Origin: Paracoccaceae bacterium | GTDB taxonomy: Bacteria > Pseudomonadota > Alphaproteobacteria > Rhodobacterales > Rhodobacteraceae | NCBI GenBank assembly: GCA_030066855.1 | Contig: JASJAU010000012.1 | Coordinates: 1-64,000, forward strand | DNA length: 64,000 nt | Reading direction: 5' to 3' | Part shown: positions 37,048 through 45,820 of the stretch, piece after piece | Position numbering within the stretch: position 1 is the stretch's first letter | How the letters are laid out: the number at the start of each line of letters is the position of its first letter | Program-made: the position numbers and the translations under genes | Notes under the pieces: generated by a model | Told to the model about the DNA's origin: nothing | Seen by the model: the letters and a program-made list of their open reading frames with translations, nothing else | Databases searched by the model: none

Positions 37048-38178
37048 TTATTCGGTCAGCCGGTCGACCGACGCTGCAGCGTTGAGCGGCTGCACGATCG
37101 CCGAGAGGACCTTGCTGAACTGGGTGTAGGGCGCCTCGGTGACATAGAGCGTGTCGCCATCGCGGATGGTGAAATCCCGCGCCACGAAAACGCCGTTGGG
37201 GCTTGTGACGTCCAGCACGTAGATCATCCGTTGCGGCCCGACGAGATCCGCGCGGTCCAATACAGAGTTGGCCACCTGGGCCGGCTCGTCGCGGAAGACG
37301 AAGATGCCCGTCGGGTCGGCGAGCGCTGGCGAGAGGCCGCCAACACGGGCCATGGCTTCGATCGCCGAGATGTTCTGCGTGTCGAACGGAACCTTCTGCT
37401 GCGCGCCGGTCGCGCCGAGGGCTGTGAAAAACCGGGCGTCTTCTTCGACGAGAATCCGGTCACCGCCTCTCAGGGCGATGTCGAGCGCGGGATTGGTGTA
37501 GAGGTCCTCAAGCCAGACGGTCCCGCTTGTATGGCCGCGGATGAGCGTCACCTGCGTGATTTCAGGCGGAAACGTGATGCCGCCCGCCCGCGCTAGCATC
37601 GCCGTCAGCGTGCGTGTCGGGCGCTCGATCGGGTAGACGCCCTGACCGCCGACACCGCCGATCAGCGAGACGGTGGAGCCGTCGCCAGCCATCCGCGACA
37701 CGAGAACCTGCGGGTCAGGCGTTTGCGCCTCGAGCTTTTCGGTGATGATCCGGCGCACGGCTTCAGGGGAATTGCCTGCCGCCCGGATTCGACCCGCGTA
37801 GGGCACGAAGATGAACCCGGACCCGTCCACCTGGATTTCTTCCAGCGTGGCGCCGTTCATATCGGCCGAAGCGATCAGGCCGTCGTCGACGTTCTCCCAG
37901 ATTCTCAGACCGAGGGTATCGCCGGGGCGGATCGTGTCCGAGCCGAGCGCGGCTGCGCTGGTCAGGCTCTCGGAGAAGCCGAGCGCTGGGACCAACGCTG
38001 TCAGGTCCGCGACCCTGTCATCCACGGAAACGACAAAGGCGTCGCCCGTCTTTTGCACCGAACCCGAGAATATTTCGCTCTTTGTCGGCCCCGAACGCGG
38101 AAGGGCGCAGCCCGCCAGAACGCTGACGGCCACGCAAAGCGCGATGCTTCGCCCAAAGCGAGTTGTCTTGATTGTCAC
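37048..38178 (-). CDS. Polysaccharide export outer-membrane lipoprotein (Wza/KpsD/CtrA-like)
   Basis: The 376-residue protein has a signal peptide with lipobox LAGC (Cys24), a polysaccharide-export (Poly_export) domain starting IRPGDTLGLRIWENVD (about 83-98), and SLBB-like domains. It forms the outer-membrane exit channel for capsule. It precedes the KpsC-like gene with two bases between them. The inner-membrane ABC transporter genes kpsM/kpsT expected in a group 2 system are not in this window. Confidence 0.9.
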   Translation of the reverse strand: MTIKTTRFGRSIALCVAVSVLAGCALPRSGPTKSEIFSGSVQKTGDAFVVSVDDRVADLTALVPALGFSESLTSAAALGSDTIRPGDTLGLRIWENVDDGLIASADMNGATLEEIQVDGSGFIFVPYAGRIRAAGNSPEAVRRIITEKLEAQTPDPQVLVSRMAGDGSTVSLIGGVGGQGVYPIERPTRTLTAMLARAGGITFPPEITQVTLIRGHTSGTVWLEDLYTNPALDIALRGGDRILVEEDARFFTALGATGAQQKVPFDTQNISAIEAMARVGGLSPALADPTGIFVFRDEPAQVANSVLDRADLVGPQRMIYVLDVTSPNGVFVARDFTIRDGDTLYVTEAPYTQFSKVLSAIVQPLNAAASVDRLTE

Positions 38179-38355
38179 TGCCCGGTCTCCTCGACCTTTT
38201 TCGCCTGCCTCGGCTATTTTGAGGTCAGCGTAATCGCACGTTTTTTCGTTTTCCAGATGTTTCCCGGCCTGTTAGATGACGGTCTGGATCTGTTGCCTGC
38301 CAGTCGCAGGGCATGAAACGGCTCGGGCGGCCATACAATACACAAGGGGTAGTGA
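38179..38355. other. Divergent region between capsule and ribE genes
   Basis: This 177-base stretch must contain promoters for both the capsule operon and ribE. I looked for the FMN riboswitch that often precedes riboflavin genes and did not find its conserved sequences. A run of T residues near 38240 is the most AT-rich part. Confidence 0.4.
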
Positions 38356-38952
38356 ATGTTCACGGGCATCGTCACAGATATGGGCGAAATTCTTGATCTT
38401 CATCAGCAGGGCGATCTTACCGCGCGGATCGCGACGGCATATGACGTCCAGACGATCGACATCGGCGCGTCTATTTGCTGTGACGGCATTTGCCTGACGG
38501 TCGTCGCGCTGGGGGGCGAGCCGCGCCCGTGGTTCGAAGTGCAGATTTCAGCCGAGACCGTTTCCAAGACCAATCTCAGCGCCTGGAAGCCCGGGCGCCG
38601 GGTCAACCTTGAGCGCGCGCTTAAGGTGGGTGACGAACTGGGCGGTCACATCGTCACTGGACACGTCGACGGGGTCGCGCGGATTACGGACATGCGCGAC
38701 GAGGGCGACAGCACGCGCTTCGTCTTCGAGGCGCCCGAGGCTCTTGCGCGGTTCATCGCGCCCAAGGGGTCTATCGCGCTCAATGGCACCTCGCTGACCG
38801 TCAACGAAGTTGACGGGCGCTCTTTCGGGGTCAATCTCATCCCGCATACCAAAGAGGTCACGACCTGGGGCCAGGCGGCGGTTGGCGACGCTGTGAACCT
38901 GGAGATCGACACGCTCGCGCGCTATGTCGCGCGGCTGCAGGAGTGGGGCTGA
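38356..38952 (+). CDS. ribE: Riboflavin synthase alpha chain
   Basis: The 198-residue enzyme starts with the invariant MFTGIV and contains two similar lumazine-binding repeats (about 1-97 and 98-195), with SICCDGICLTV in the first and ALNGTSLTVN in the second. It converts two 6,7-dimethyl-8-ribityllumazine molecules to riboflavin. It lies in the rib cluster, three bases before a gene of unknown function. Confidence 0.95.
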   Translation: MFTGIVTDMGEILDLHQQGDLTARIATAYDVQTIDIGASICCDGICLTVVALGGEPRPWFEVQISAETVSKTNLSAWKPGRRVNLERALKVGDELGGHIVTGHVDGVARITDMRDEGDSTRFVFEAPEALARFIAPKGSIALNGTSLTVNEVDGRSFGVNLIPHTKEVTTWGQAAVGDAVNLEIDTLARYVARLQEWG

Positions 38953-38955
38953 CGC

Positions 38956-39510
38956 ATGGTCGGGATCGGACACAACCTGGGGCCCACGATGGAGCGCGGC
39001 GCGTCCTGGCGCCGCTATGCCTGGAGGCGGGCGCGGTCGGAACTTCTGCCCAAGCTCCCGTTGGAGGTGGCGCGGCGGCGCGTGCGACGGGCGCGTGAAC
39101 TTGGCATCGACTACAAGGCCTATGCGGGCATCCGGGCGGCGACCGGGCGCGACATCATAGCGCTGCTCTTCTCCTCCAATGCGCTCAGGCTTCTCGCGGA
39201 GGAGCAACTCGCCAAAGATCGCGAAGGCAAACTTGCCGAAGTGCGCCAGGCCGATCTGCTGGCGCTGATCCATCGCCCGCTTGATCCGGACCGCGTGCTT
39301 CAGGCGAACCCGGTCCTCGCCAATGCGGCCCAGGCCCCTCGCGCCTTCGCCGCCTGGTCGGAAACGCGCCGAACCATCCTGACCCTCACCGGCAAGCTGC
39401 CGCCGGACAGTGTCGTCGTGGTGGGCGACACCCATGACGAGCGCCTCTGGCCGGATTGCGCCCGGTTGGCCGGGTACCTGCCGGCCGACGCCTACTTCGC
39501 GCCGCAATGA
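38956..39510 (+). CDS. Conserved-position gene of unknown function between ribE and ribB
   Basis: The 184-residue product is rich in Arg and Ala, with a positively charged helical first half (about 18-60) and VVVVGDTHDERLWPD near the C-terminus. No signal peptide, membrane segment or known motif is seen. It starts three bases after ribE, so it is almost certainly cotranscribed with the riboflavin genes. From memory, Rhodobacteraceae often have an unnamed gene here, but I cannot confirm homology. Confidence 0.65.
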   Translation: MVGIGHNLGPTMERGASWRRYAWRRARSELLPKLPLEVARRRVRRARELGIDYKAYAGIRAATGRDIIALLFSSNALRLLAEEQLAKDREGKLAEVRQADLLALIHRPLDPDRVLQANPVLANAAQAPRAFAAWSETRRTILTLTGKLPPDSVVVVGDTHDERLWPDCARLAGYLPADAYFAPQ

Positions 39511-39592
39511 CGCGAAGGGCCGGGCGGCCTCTGGTCAAGCCGCGCCGCATGGATTATTCGGGCCGCCACAACGCTGCTCTGGACCTTTGGCG

Positions 39593-40717
39593 ATGACATT
39601 CGAAACACCCGAACCGATCGAGGAGAACTGGCGCGACGCTGTCTCTCCGATCGAGGAAATCATCGAAGACGCGCGAAACGGCCGGATGTTCATCCTTGTC
39701 GATCATGAGGATCGCGAGAACGAGGGTGATCTGGTGATCCCCGCGCAAATGGCGACGCCGGAGGCCATCAACTTCATGGCGACGCACGGGCGCGGACTGA
39801 TCTGCCTGTCGCTGACGGGCGACCGCTGCGACGCGCTGGGCCTGCCGCTTATGGCCTCGCACAACTCCTCGCGGCATGAGACCGCCTTCACGATCTCGAT
39901 CGAGGCCCGGGAGGGGGTGACGACCGGTATTTCGGCGCATGACCGGGCTCGCACTGTTGCCGTGGCGATCGACAACGGAAAGGGCGCTTCCGACATCGCC
40001 ACGCCAGGACACATCTTTCCGCTCAGATCGCGCGACGGCGGGGTGCTGGTGCGTGCCGGACATACCGAAGCGGCAGTCGACGTCGCCCGGCTCGCCGGCC
40101 TGAACCCCTCCGGCGTGATCTGCGAGATCATGAACGACGACGGGACGATGAGCCGCCTGCCCGACCTTGTGGCCTTCGCCCAACTTCACAGCATCAAGAT
40201 CGGAACAATCAGCGACCTGATCGCCTACCGCCGGCGCCACGACAATCTAGTGGCCGTAACGCGGGAGGAGATCGTCCAATCCGAGTTCGGCGGCGAATGG
40301 AAACTGCGCATCTTTACCGACACCGCCCATGGCGACGAGCACATCACGCTGACGAAAGGCGATCTGTCGTCGGATGAACCCTGTCTTGTGCGGATGCACG
40401 CGCTCGACCCGATGCTGGACGTTGTCGGACTTGGATCGACGGGCAGAGCCGCAGAGTTCGGCGACGCGATGTCGATGATCGCCGGGGAAGGGCGCGGCGC
40501 GGTCGTGCTTTTGCGCGACACGACCATGAAGCTTCAGACCGGCGATGGAGCGTCCCCGCAAACGCTGCGCCAATACGGGCTCGGCGCCCAGATCCTGTCG
40601 TCGCTGGGGCTGTCCAAGTTGATCCTCCTGACCAACTCGCCGAAGCCAAGAGTTGTTGGTCTCGACGCCTATGGTCTTGAAATCGTTGGAACCCGCAACG
40701 TGTCGGGGGCAAGCTGA
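39593..40717 (+). CDS. ribB: 3,4-dihydroxy-2-butanone-4-phosphate synthase with degenerate GTP cyclohydrolase II-like domain
   Basis: The 374-residue protein has an intact DHBP synthase domain (about 20-220) with [12 protein letters not shown] (37-48), RHETAFT and GHIFPL. The C-terminal GTP cyclohydrolase II-like domain (about 228-374) keeps the final [10 protein letters not shown] block but lacks the three zinc Cys residues of active RibA, because the CxxxxxxxxxxCxC region reads [17 protein letters not shown]. So only the first activity is expected. The ATG at 39593 was chosen because the protein begins there; the longer frame upstream overlaps the previous gene. The ribH start overlaps its stop. 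Confidence 0.93.
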   Translation: MTFETPEPIEENWRDAVSPIEEIIEDARNGRMFILVDHEDRENEGDLVIPAQMATPEAINFMATHGRGLICLSLTGDRCDALGLPLMASHNSSRHETAFTISIEAREGVTTGISAHDRARTVAVAIDNGKGASDIATPGHIFPLRSRDGGVLVRAGHTEAAVDVARLAGLNPSGVICEIMNDDGTMSRLPDLVAFAQLHSIKIGTISDLIAYRRRHDNLVAVTREEIVQSEFGGEWKLRIFTDTAHGDEHITLTKGDLSSDEPCLVRMHALDPMLDVVGLGSTGRAAEFGDAMSMIAGEGRGAVVLLRDTTMKLQTGDGASPQTLRQYGLGAQILSSLGLSKLILLTNSPKPRVVGLDAYGLEIVGTRNVSGAS

Positions 40718-41259
40718 TGGCCGGCCATTCCGATAACGACCTGGGACTTCCGGAGTTCGACTCGCCGGTGAAGATCGCAATTGTGATCGCGCCCTATTAC
40801 ACCAAGATCTCGGAGGCGCAGCTCGGCTCCGCGCGTGGCGTGTTGGAAACCGCCGGCGCCGCGCATGAGACGATTGAAGTGCCCGGATCGCTGGAAATCC
40901 CGTCCGCTATCGCGCTGGCGCATCGCAAGTCGAATTTTGACGGCTTCGTCGCCCTGGGCTGCGTCATTCGCGGCCGCACAAGCCATTACGACGTAGTCGT
41001 GAACCAAAGTGCCGAAGGGATCATGCTTCTGGGTCTTCAGGGCGCGGCGATCGGGAACGGCATCATCACGGTCGACAACATGGAGCAAGCCGAGGAGCGC
41101 GCCGATCCTGAGCGCCTCGACACCGCGGGTGGGGCCGCTGTCGCCGCGCTGCACCTTGTCGCGCTCGCCCGGCGTTTCGGCAAGTCGTCCAAGCCGGTCG
41201 GTTTCGGCGCGAATGACATTCTATTGGCCGGAAAGACGCCTGACGCCGACACCGCATGA
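40717..41259 (+). CDS. ribH: 6,7-dimethyl-8-ribityllumazine synthase
   Basis: The 180-residue enzyme contains FDSPVKIAIVIAPYYTKIS and GCVIRGRTSHYDVV, the substrate-binding core with its catalytic His. It joins the DHBP and pyrimidine intermediates. It overlaps ribB by one base (TGATG) and nusB by four. Length is slightly longer than the 150-160 typical because of an N-terminal extension and an extended C-terminal end. Confidence 0.95.
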   Translation: MAGHSDNDLGLPEFDSPVKIAIVIAPYYTKISEAQLGSARGVLETAGAAHETIEVPGSLEIPSAIALAHRKSNFDGFVALGCVIRGRTSHYDVVVNQSAEGIMLLGLQGAAIGNGIITVDNMEQAEERADPERLDTAGGAAVAALHLVALARRFGKSSKPVGFGANDILLAGKTPDADTA

Positions 41260-41714
41260 AGACCTCGGCCAAGCAAATGAAATCCGCCGCCCGGCTCTAT
41301 GCGGTGCAGGCCCTCTTTCAGATGGAGGCCTCCGGTCAGGACGTGCCAGCTGTTCAGCGTGAGTTCGAGGATCACCGCTTCGGCGCCGAGGTCGACGGGG
41401 ACGAGCTTGCTGAGGGCGACATCGATCTCTTCCGAAAGCTGGTGGATGACGCGGTGAACTGGCAGGCGAAAATCGACCAGATGACCGACCGGGCGCTGGT
41501 CGAGAAGTGGCCCATCGCGCGGATCGACCCGACGCTACGAGCGCTCTTTCGCGCGGCCGGTGCGGAATTGGCCGAGGGCGAGGCGCCGCCGCGCGTCGTG
41601 ATCAGCGAGTTCGTGGATGTCGCGAAGGCGTTCTTTCCGGAGGGAAAGGAGCCAAAATTCGTCAACGCCGTCCTCGACCACATGGCGCGAGAGGCGAAGC
41701 CCGAGGCGTTCTGA
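41256..41714 (+). CDS. nusB: Transcription antitermination protein NusB
   Basis: The 152-residue all-helical protein has ARLYAVQALFQMEASG (about 9-24) and the C-terminal PPRVVISEFVDVAKAFFPEGKEPKFVNAVLD pattern; both are NusB hallmarks. It binds boxA RNA with NusE during rRNA transcription. It is the last gene of the rib cluster and converges with sdaA three bases away. Confidence 0.95.
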   Translation: MKTSAKQMKSAARLYAVQALFQMEASGQDVPAVQREFEDHRFGAEVDGDELAEGDIDLFRKLVDDAVNWQAKIDQMTDRALVEKWPIARIDPTLRALFRAAGAELAEGEAPPRVVISEFVDVAKAFFPEGKEPKFVNAVLDHMAREAKPEAF

Positions 41715-41717
41715 GCC

Positions 41718-43091
41718 TCAGCAGTTCGGCACGTTGACCGCAAGTCCTCCGAGCGCGGTTTCCTTGTACTTCTCGCTCATATCCTGACCCGTCTGACGCA
41801 TTGTCTCGATGGCGGCGTCGAGCGGCACGAAATGGGTGCCGTCGCCGCGCAGCGCCAACGACGCCGCGGAGACCGCTTTGATCGCGCCGAGTCCGTTGCG
41901 CTCGATACAAGGAACCTGAACCAGACCTTTCACCGGGTCGCAGGTCATACCCAAGTGGTGCTCAAGTGCGATTTCCGCCGCGTTTTCAACCTGTTCAGGT
42001 GTGCCGCCCAAGACGGCGGCCAGTCCCGCCGCCGCCATGGCCGAAGCCGACCCGACCTCCGCCTGGCAGCCGCATTCCGCCCCGGAGATCGAGGCGTTGG
42101 ACTTGACCAGCCCGCCGATGGCCGCGGCGGTCAGAAGGAACTCCCCGACCCGCCGCTCGGAGGCGCCAGGTACATGGTCGAGCCAGTATCGGATGGTCGC
42201 CGGAACGACGCCGGCCGCACCATTTGTCGGCGCCGTCACAACCTGGCCGCCCGCAGCGTTCTCTTCGTTCACCGCCATCGCGTAGACTGAGATCCAGTCG
42301 TTAATCGTGTGCGGCGCGTTCAGGTTCATGCCCCGCTCGGCCTCGAGCGAACGCACAATCCCTGCGGCGCGGCGTTTAACCGATAAGCCGCCGGGCAGCA
42401 CGCCTTCCACGTGAAGCCCCCGATCCATGCAGCCGCGCATGACCTCCCAAATCCGGCGCATACCCTGATCGAGCTTATGCGCGGGCATGCGGGTCAATTC
42501 GTTCTGCCGTTTCAGCTCGGCGATGGACACGCCCTGTTCCGCGCACTTGGCCAACATCTCGGCAGCGGATTTGAAAGGGTAGGGCACGGATGGGCCGTCT
42601 TCTCCGTCCTCGCCCTGGGCAAGCTCCTCTTCCGTCAGAACGAAGCCGCCGCCCACGGAATAATAAGTCTCCTGCAAAATGACGTCGCCCTGTTTGTCGA
42701 GCGCCATCAGCCGTAAACCGTTGGCGTGGCCGGGCAGGGCAGGGCCGTAGTCGAAGATCAAGTCGGTCTTGGGATGGAAGGCCAGAGGGCCCAGCCCGTC
42801 AGGCAAAACGAGGCCTTTCGCGTGGACCTCAGCCAGCGCGGTTTCGGCGGCTTCGGCGTCATAGGCGTCTGGCGTGAAACCGGCGAGGCCAAGGATCACC
42901 GCGCGATCCGTCGCGTGTCCCACACCGGTGAAGGCCAGCGAGCCGTGGAGCGAGGCGCGAAGGCCATGCGCCGAAAAGGGCGAGCCGCGAAGGGCGTCCA
43001 GAAACCGCGCGGCGGCCACCATCGGCCCCATCGTATGCGACGACGAAGGGCCGACGCCGACCTTGAACATGTCGAAAACGGAAAGGAACAC
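41718..43091 (-). CDS. sdaA: L-serine ammonia-lyase (iron-sulfur type)
   Basis: The 457-residue enzyme begins with [19 protein letters not shown] (about 6-24) and has the [4Fe-4S] cluster Cys residues in GAECGCQAE and [16 protein letters not shown]. It deaminates serine to pyruvate. Domain order (beta then alpha in one chain) and length match the single-chain bacterial type. It is transcribed away from the small gene at 43246 and converges with nusB. Confidence 0.95.
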   Translation of the reverse strand: MFLSVFDMFKVGVGPSSSHTMGPMVAAARFLDALRGSPFSAHGLRASLHGSLAFTGVGHATDRAVILGLAGFTPDAYDAEAAETALAEVHAKGLVLPDGLGPLAFHPKTDLIFDYGPALPGHANGLRLMALDKQGDVILQETYYSVGGGFVLTEEELAQGEDGEDGPSVPYPFKSAAEMLAKCAEQGVSIAELKRQNELTRMPAHKLDQGMRRIWEVMRGCMDRGLHVEGVLPGGLSVKRRAAGIVRSLEAERGMNLNAPHTINDWISVYAMAVNEENAAGGQVVTAPTNGAAGVVPATIRYWLDHVPGASERRVGEFLLTAAAIGGLVKSNASISGAECGCQAEVGSASAMAAAGLAAVLGGTPEQVENAAEIALEHHLGMTCDPVKGLVQVPCIERNGLGAIKAVSAASLALRGDGTHFVPLDAAIETMRQTGQDMSEKYKETALGGLAVNVPNC

Positions 43092-43245
43092 GCGCGCCTC
43101 CGGTTTGTTGCGCCCTGATGCCCTGACGGGCGGTTTCGAACCGTCTCATTAGCGGCAGGAGGCGGTATAATACCGTCTCCACGCCCTGATTTCGCCCGAA
43201 TTCCACTGTTCTTTAGTCGTGAGCAATTTTGCCATGTGAACGCGA

Positions 43246-43485
43246 ATGTCGATGTTGGAAGACGTCGCCGACGGGCTTGCGAAACGCACGCTGCAGCTCA
43301 TGCGGCGCACCGGCGACGAGAAGATCGAACAACGGGTCTTGGAAGAGATCGGAACCTCCTCTCCCACTCTGGAGGAGGCCTACGCGACCGCTATGCGCAT
43401 CCGAAAGGCCGAGGCCCGCGCCAGCGACATCATGGACAAGTACGAAACCGGGGTGCCGGTTCCGGTGGCCGAGAAGAGGGCCTAG
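43246..43485 (+). CDS. Small protein of unknown function
   Basis: The 79-residue product is charged and helical (LEDVADGLAKRTLQLMRR at the start, then a Glu-rich helix) and ends in basic residues. No family is recognised. Its TAG stop shares the tetranucleotide CTAG with the stop of the convergent DUF2065 gene. The short divergent region with sdaA (154 bases) would contain its promoter. Confidence 0.6.
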   Translation: MSMLEDVADGLAKRTLQLMRRTGDEKIEQRVLEEIGTSSPTLEEAYATAMRIRKAEARASDIMDKYETGVPVPVAEKRA

Positions 43486-43670
43486 AACCCCCGCGCCAGC
43501 CAGACCAGAAAGACGCCGATGGCTACCGCGACCAGGCCGATGGCGCGACGCGTTTCGATGGGCATCTCGGCGATGAGCTTTACCAGCTCCTCCAAACGCG
43601 AAGGGGCCAGCGCGAACACCAGCCCCTCAAACACGAGAACCAGACCGAGGCCGAGAAGAACGAGTTCCAT
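43482..43670 (-). CDS. DUF2065 family small membrane protein
   Basis: The 62-residue protein has two membrane helices (about 2-20 and 43-60) and a short loop with PSRLEELV, matching the DUF2065/YjeT family that commonly follows hflC. It starts 17 bases after hflC and is probably in the hflKC operon. The protease gene degP that often comes next in related genomes is absent; a plus-strand gene converges instead. Confidence 0.8.
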   Translation of the reverse strand: MELVLLGLGLVLVFEGLVFALAPSRLEELVKLIAEMPIETRRAIGLVAVAIGVFLVWLARGF

Positions 43671-43687
43671 CTTGGCCCCGGTTGTCG

Positions 43688-44599
43688 TTAGTTGGACGAC
43701 AGACCGCTTGAGAGCGGCAGCCCGCCGGACATGCCGGCGCCGTCAAGGAACTCGAAGAACTCGCTGTCCGGCGTGATGACCAGCGTTGAGTTCTGACCCT
43801 GGATCGCCCGCTCATAGGCAGCGAGCGACCGGTAGAAGCGGAAGAAGTCCTCGTCTGCGCCGTAAGCGCCGGCGAAGATCGCGTTCCGCTCGGCATCCGC
43901 CTCGCCTCGTACGATCTCGGACTCGCGGCGGGCTTCAGAGACAAGCTCCACAACGGTCCGGTCGGCCTGCGCCCGGATCCGCTGCGCCGCTTCTTCGCCG
44001 CGCGCCCGCTCGTCCGTCGCCTCCCGCTCGCGCTCGGCGCGCATCCGGTCGAAGGTTGCGGCGAGGTTCTGGTCAGGCAGGTTGGTCTGCTTGAGGCGCA
44101 CGTCCACGACGCCCAGTCCGAGCGCGTTGGCCCGGCTGTCCGCCAGCTCGCGAATTTGGTTCATAAGCGCGGCGCGCTCGGCTGAGAGGATTGTGTTCGA
44201 AGTCACGCCCTCCGCACCTAGAACGGCGCGGATGTTGTCGTTGAGAATGTCGGCGAGACGATCCTCGGCCAGCCGCGTGCCGCCGGGGCCCACAGCCTGA
44301 CGGAACCGGACCACATCGTTGATCCGGTACCGCGCGAAGGCGTCTACGACGAGACGACGGTCATCCGAAGGCGTGACCTCGATCGCCGGCGTGTCGAGCG
44401 ACAGGATCCGGTCGTCGTAGCGGACAACCTCTTGAATGAACGGCACTTTGAAGGCCAAACCGGGGTCCTGCTTGACCGCGCGGATTTGACCGAACTGAAG
44501 CACCAGGGCTTTCTCACGCTCGTCGACGATGAAGATCGACGACAAGAGCGTCACGACGGCGACGACAGCCGCGATCAGGGTAATCGTTCCAGCTCTCAT
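43688..44599 (-). CDS. hflC: HflC, membrane protease modulator (SPFH/band 7)
   Basis: The 303-residue protein has an N-terminal membrane anchor (about 4-24) and a band 7/SPFH domain containing RRLVVDAFARYRI and a coiled-coil segment rich in Arg, Glu and Ala. It partners HflK to form a cage around the FtsH protease. It follows hflK by one base, a tightly coupled pair. Confidence 0.95.
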   Translation of the reverse strand: MRAGTITLIAAVVAVVTLLSSIFIVDEREKALVLQFGQIRAVKQDPGLAFKVPFIQEVVRYDDRILSLDTPAIEVTPSDDRRLVVDAFARYRINDVVRFRQAVGPGGTRLAEDRLADILNDNIRAVLGAEGVTSNTILSAERAALMNQIRELADSRANALGLGVVDVRLKQTNLPDQNLAATFDRMRAEREREATDERARGEEAAQRIRAQADRTVVELVSEARRESEIVRGEADAERNAIFAGAYGADEDFFRFYRSLAAYERAIQGQNSTLVITPDSEFFEFLDGAGMSGGLPLSSGLSSN

Positions 44600-44600
44600 C

Positions 44601-45752
44601 TTAGTTGCTCCCCTGCGCGCCGCGTCTCAGCTCGTTCAAGGGCAGGTAGGGCACCACGCCCTGTCCGCCTTCGCCGCTGGCGTTTTCATCCAGGATGATC
44701 TTGTCCACGTCGCCCAGCACCTTCTCGAGCGTCTCGATATAGAGACGGCGGCGCGTGACTTCCGGCGCTTGCTGGTACTCCTGCAAAACGGCCGTGAAGC
44801 GGCTCGCCTCACCCTGCGCTTCGTTCACGACCTGGGCGCGATAGGCTTCGGCCTCTTCAAGAACCTGCGCGGCCTCACCGCGGGCGCCTGCCAGCACTCG
44901 GTTGGCGTAGGCGTCGGCTTGACGCTCCAGCCGGTCGCGCTCCTGCTCCGCCGCCTGAACGTCGCGGAAGGCGTCGATCACCTCCGTCGGCGGGTCGGCC
45001 TTATTGAGGTTCACACGAACGATGTTGATGCCCGCCTGGTAGCTGTCGAGCGTGGTCTGGATCAACTCCTCAGCCCGCTGCGCCGTCGCGGCGCGGTCTC
45101 GGTTCAAAAGCGGAGCGAGTTCCGAGCCCGCCACGATCTCGCGCATCGCCGATTCAGACACGGCGCGGACCGTTTCGGGCCCGTCGCGCAAGTTGAAGAG
45201 GAAATCGGCGGGGTTGTTGATGTTCCAGACGACCTGGAAGTCGATGTCGACGATGTTCTCGTCCGTAGTCAGCATGAGACCGTCGCCGCCCGAAGAGCCG
45301 GAGCGCCCGAGGCCGATATCTTCTGACTGCTCTCGCGTGACCGGGAGCACTTCGTAGGTGAACACCGGCCAGGGCGCGAAGTTCAGGCCCGGCTGACCGA
45401 TCTGGCTGAATTCGCCAAGAAAAAGCTCCACCGACTGCTCTTCCGGCCGCACCGTATAGACCGAGGAATAGGCCCAAAGCGCAATGAGCGCCAAGGCGCC
45501 AAGCCCAAGTGTCCCACGCGTCAGCCGCGGCCCGTCGTCGCGGCCGCCGCCGCCATTAGCGCCGCGACCGCCGCCGCGGCCGCCCATGAGCACTTTCAGC
45601 TGCTCCTGGCCCTTCTTCATGATCTCGTCGATCTCGGGGATCTGCGGTCCGTCCTGGCCGGGTCTCCGCGCCGGGCGTCGGTCGTCGTTGTCGTCGTCGC
45701 CGCCGCCACCGCGGGAGCCGCCGCCCCAGGGTCCGCCGTTATTGCCTGCCAT
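44601..45752 (-). CDS. hflK: HflK, membrane protease modulator (SPFH/band 7)
   Basis: The 383-residue protein has a long Gly/Asp/Arg-rich cytoplasmic N-terminus (about 1-75), a membrane helix (about 78-96) and an SPFH domain beginning YTVRPEEQSVELF, then a coiled-coil tail. This is the HflK arrangement. A GGAG site lies upstream. It heads the hflK-hflC-DUF2065 operon. Confidence 0.95.
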   Translation of the reverse strand: MAGNNGGPWGGGSRGGGGDDDNDDRRPARRPGQDGPQIPEIDEIMKKGQEQLKVLMGGRGGGRGANGGGGRDDGPRLTRGTLGLGALALIALWAYSSVYTVRPEEQSVELFLGEFSQIGQPGLNFAPWPVFTYEVLPVTREQSEDIGLGRSGSSGGDGLMLTTDENIVDIDFQVVWNINNPADFLFNLRDGPETVRAVSESAMREIVAGSELAPLLNRDRAATAQRAEELIQTTLDSYQAGINIVRVNLNKADPPTEVIDAFRDVQAAEQERDRLERQADAYANRVLAGARGEAAQVLEEAEAYRAQVVNEAQGEASRFTAVLQEYQQAPEVTRRRLYIETLEKVLGDVDKIILDENASGEGGQGVVPYLPLNELRRGAQGSN

Positions 45753-45820
45753 AAAGGAGTATTCCCTTCTCTGGTCGAAAAATTGTCTCGGTAGCTACCT
45801 GTAGCCCGAGAGGGTGAATT

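Noticed and set aside
38179-38355. FMN riboswitch before ribE
   Set aside because: The conserved RFN sequence blocks are not present in this region or before ribD.
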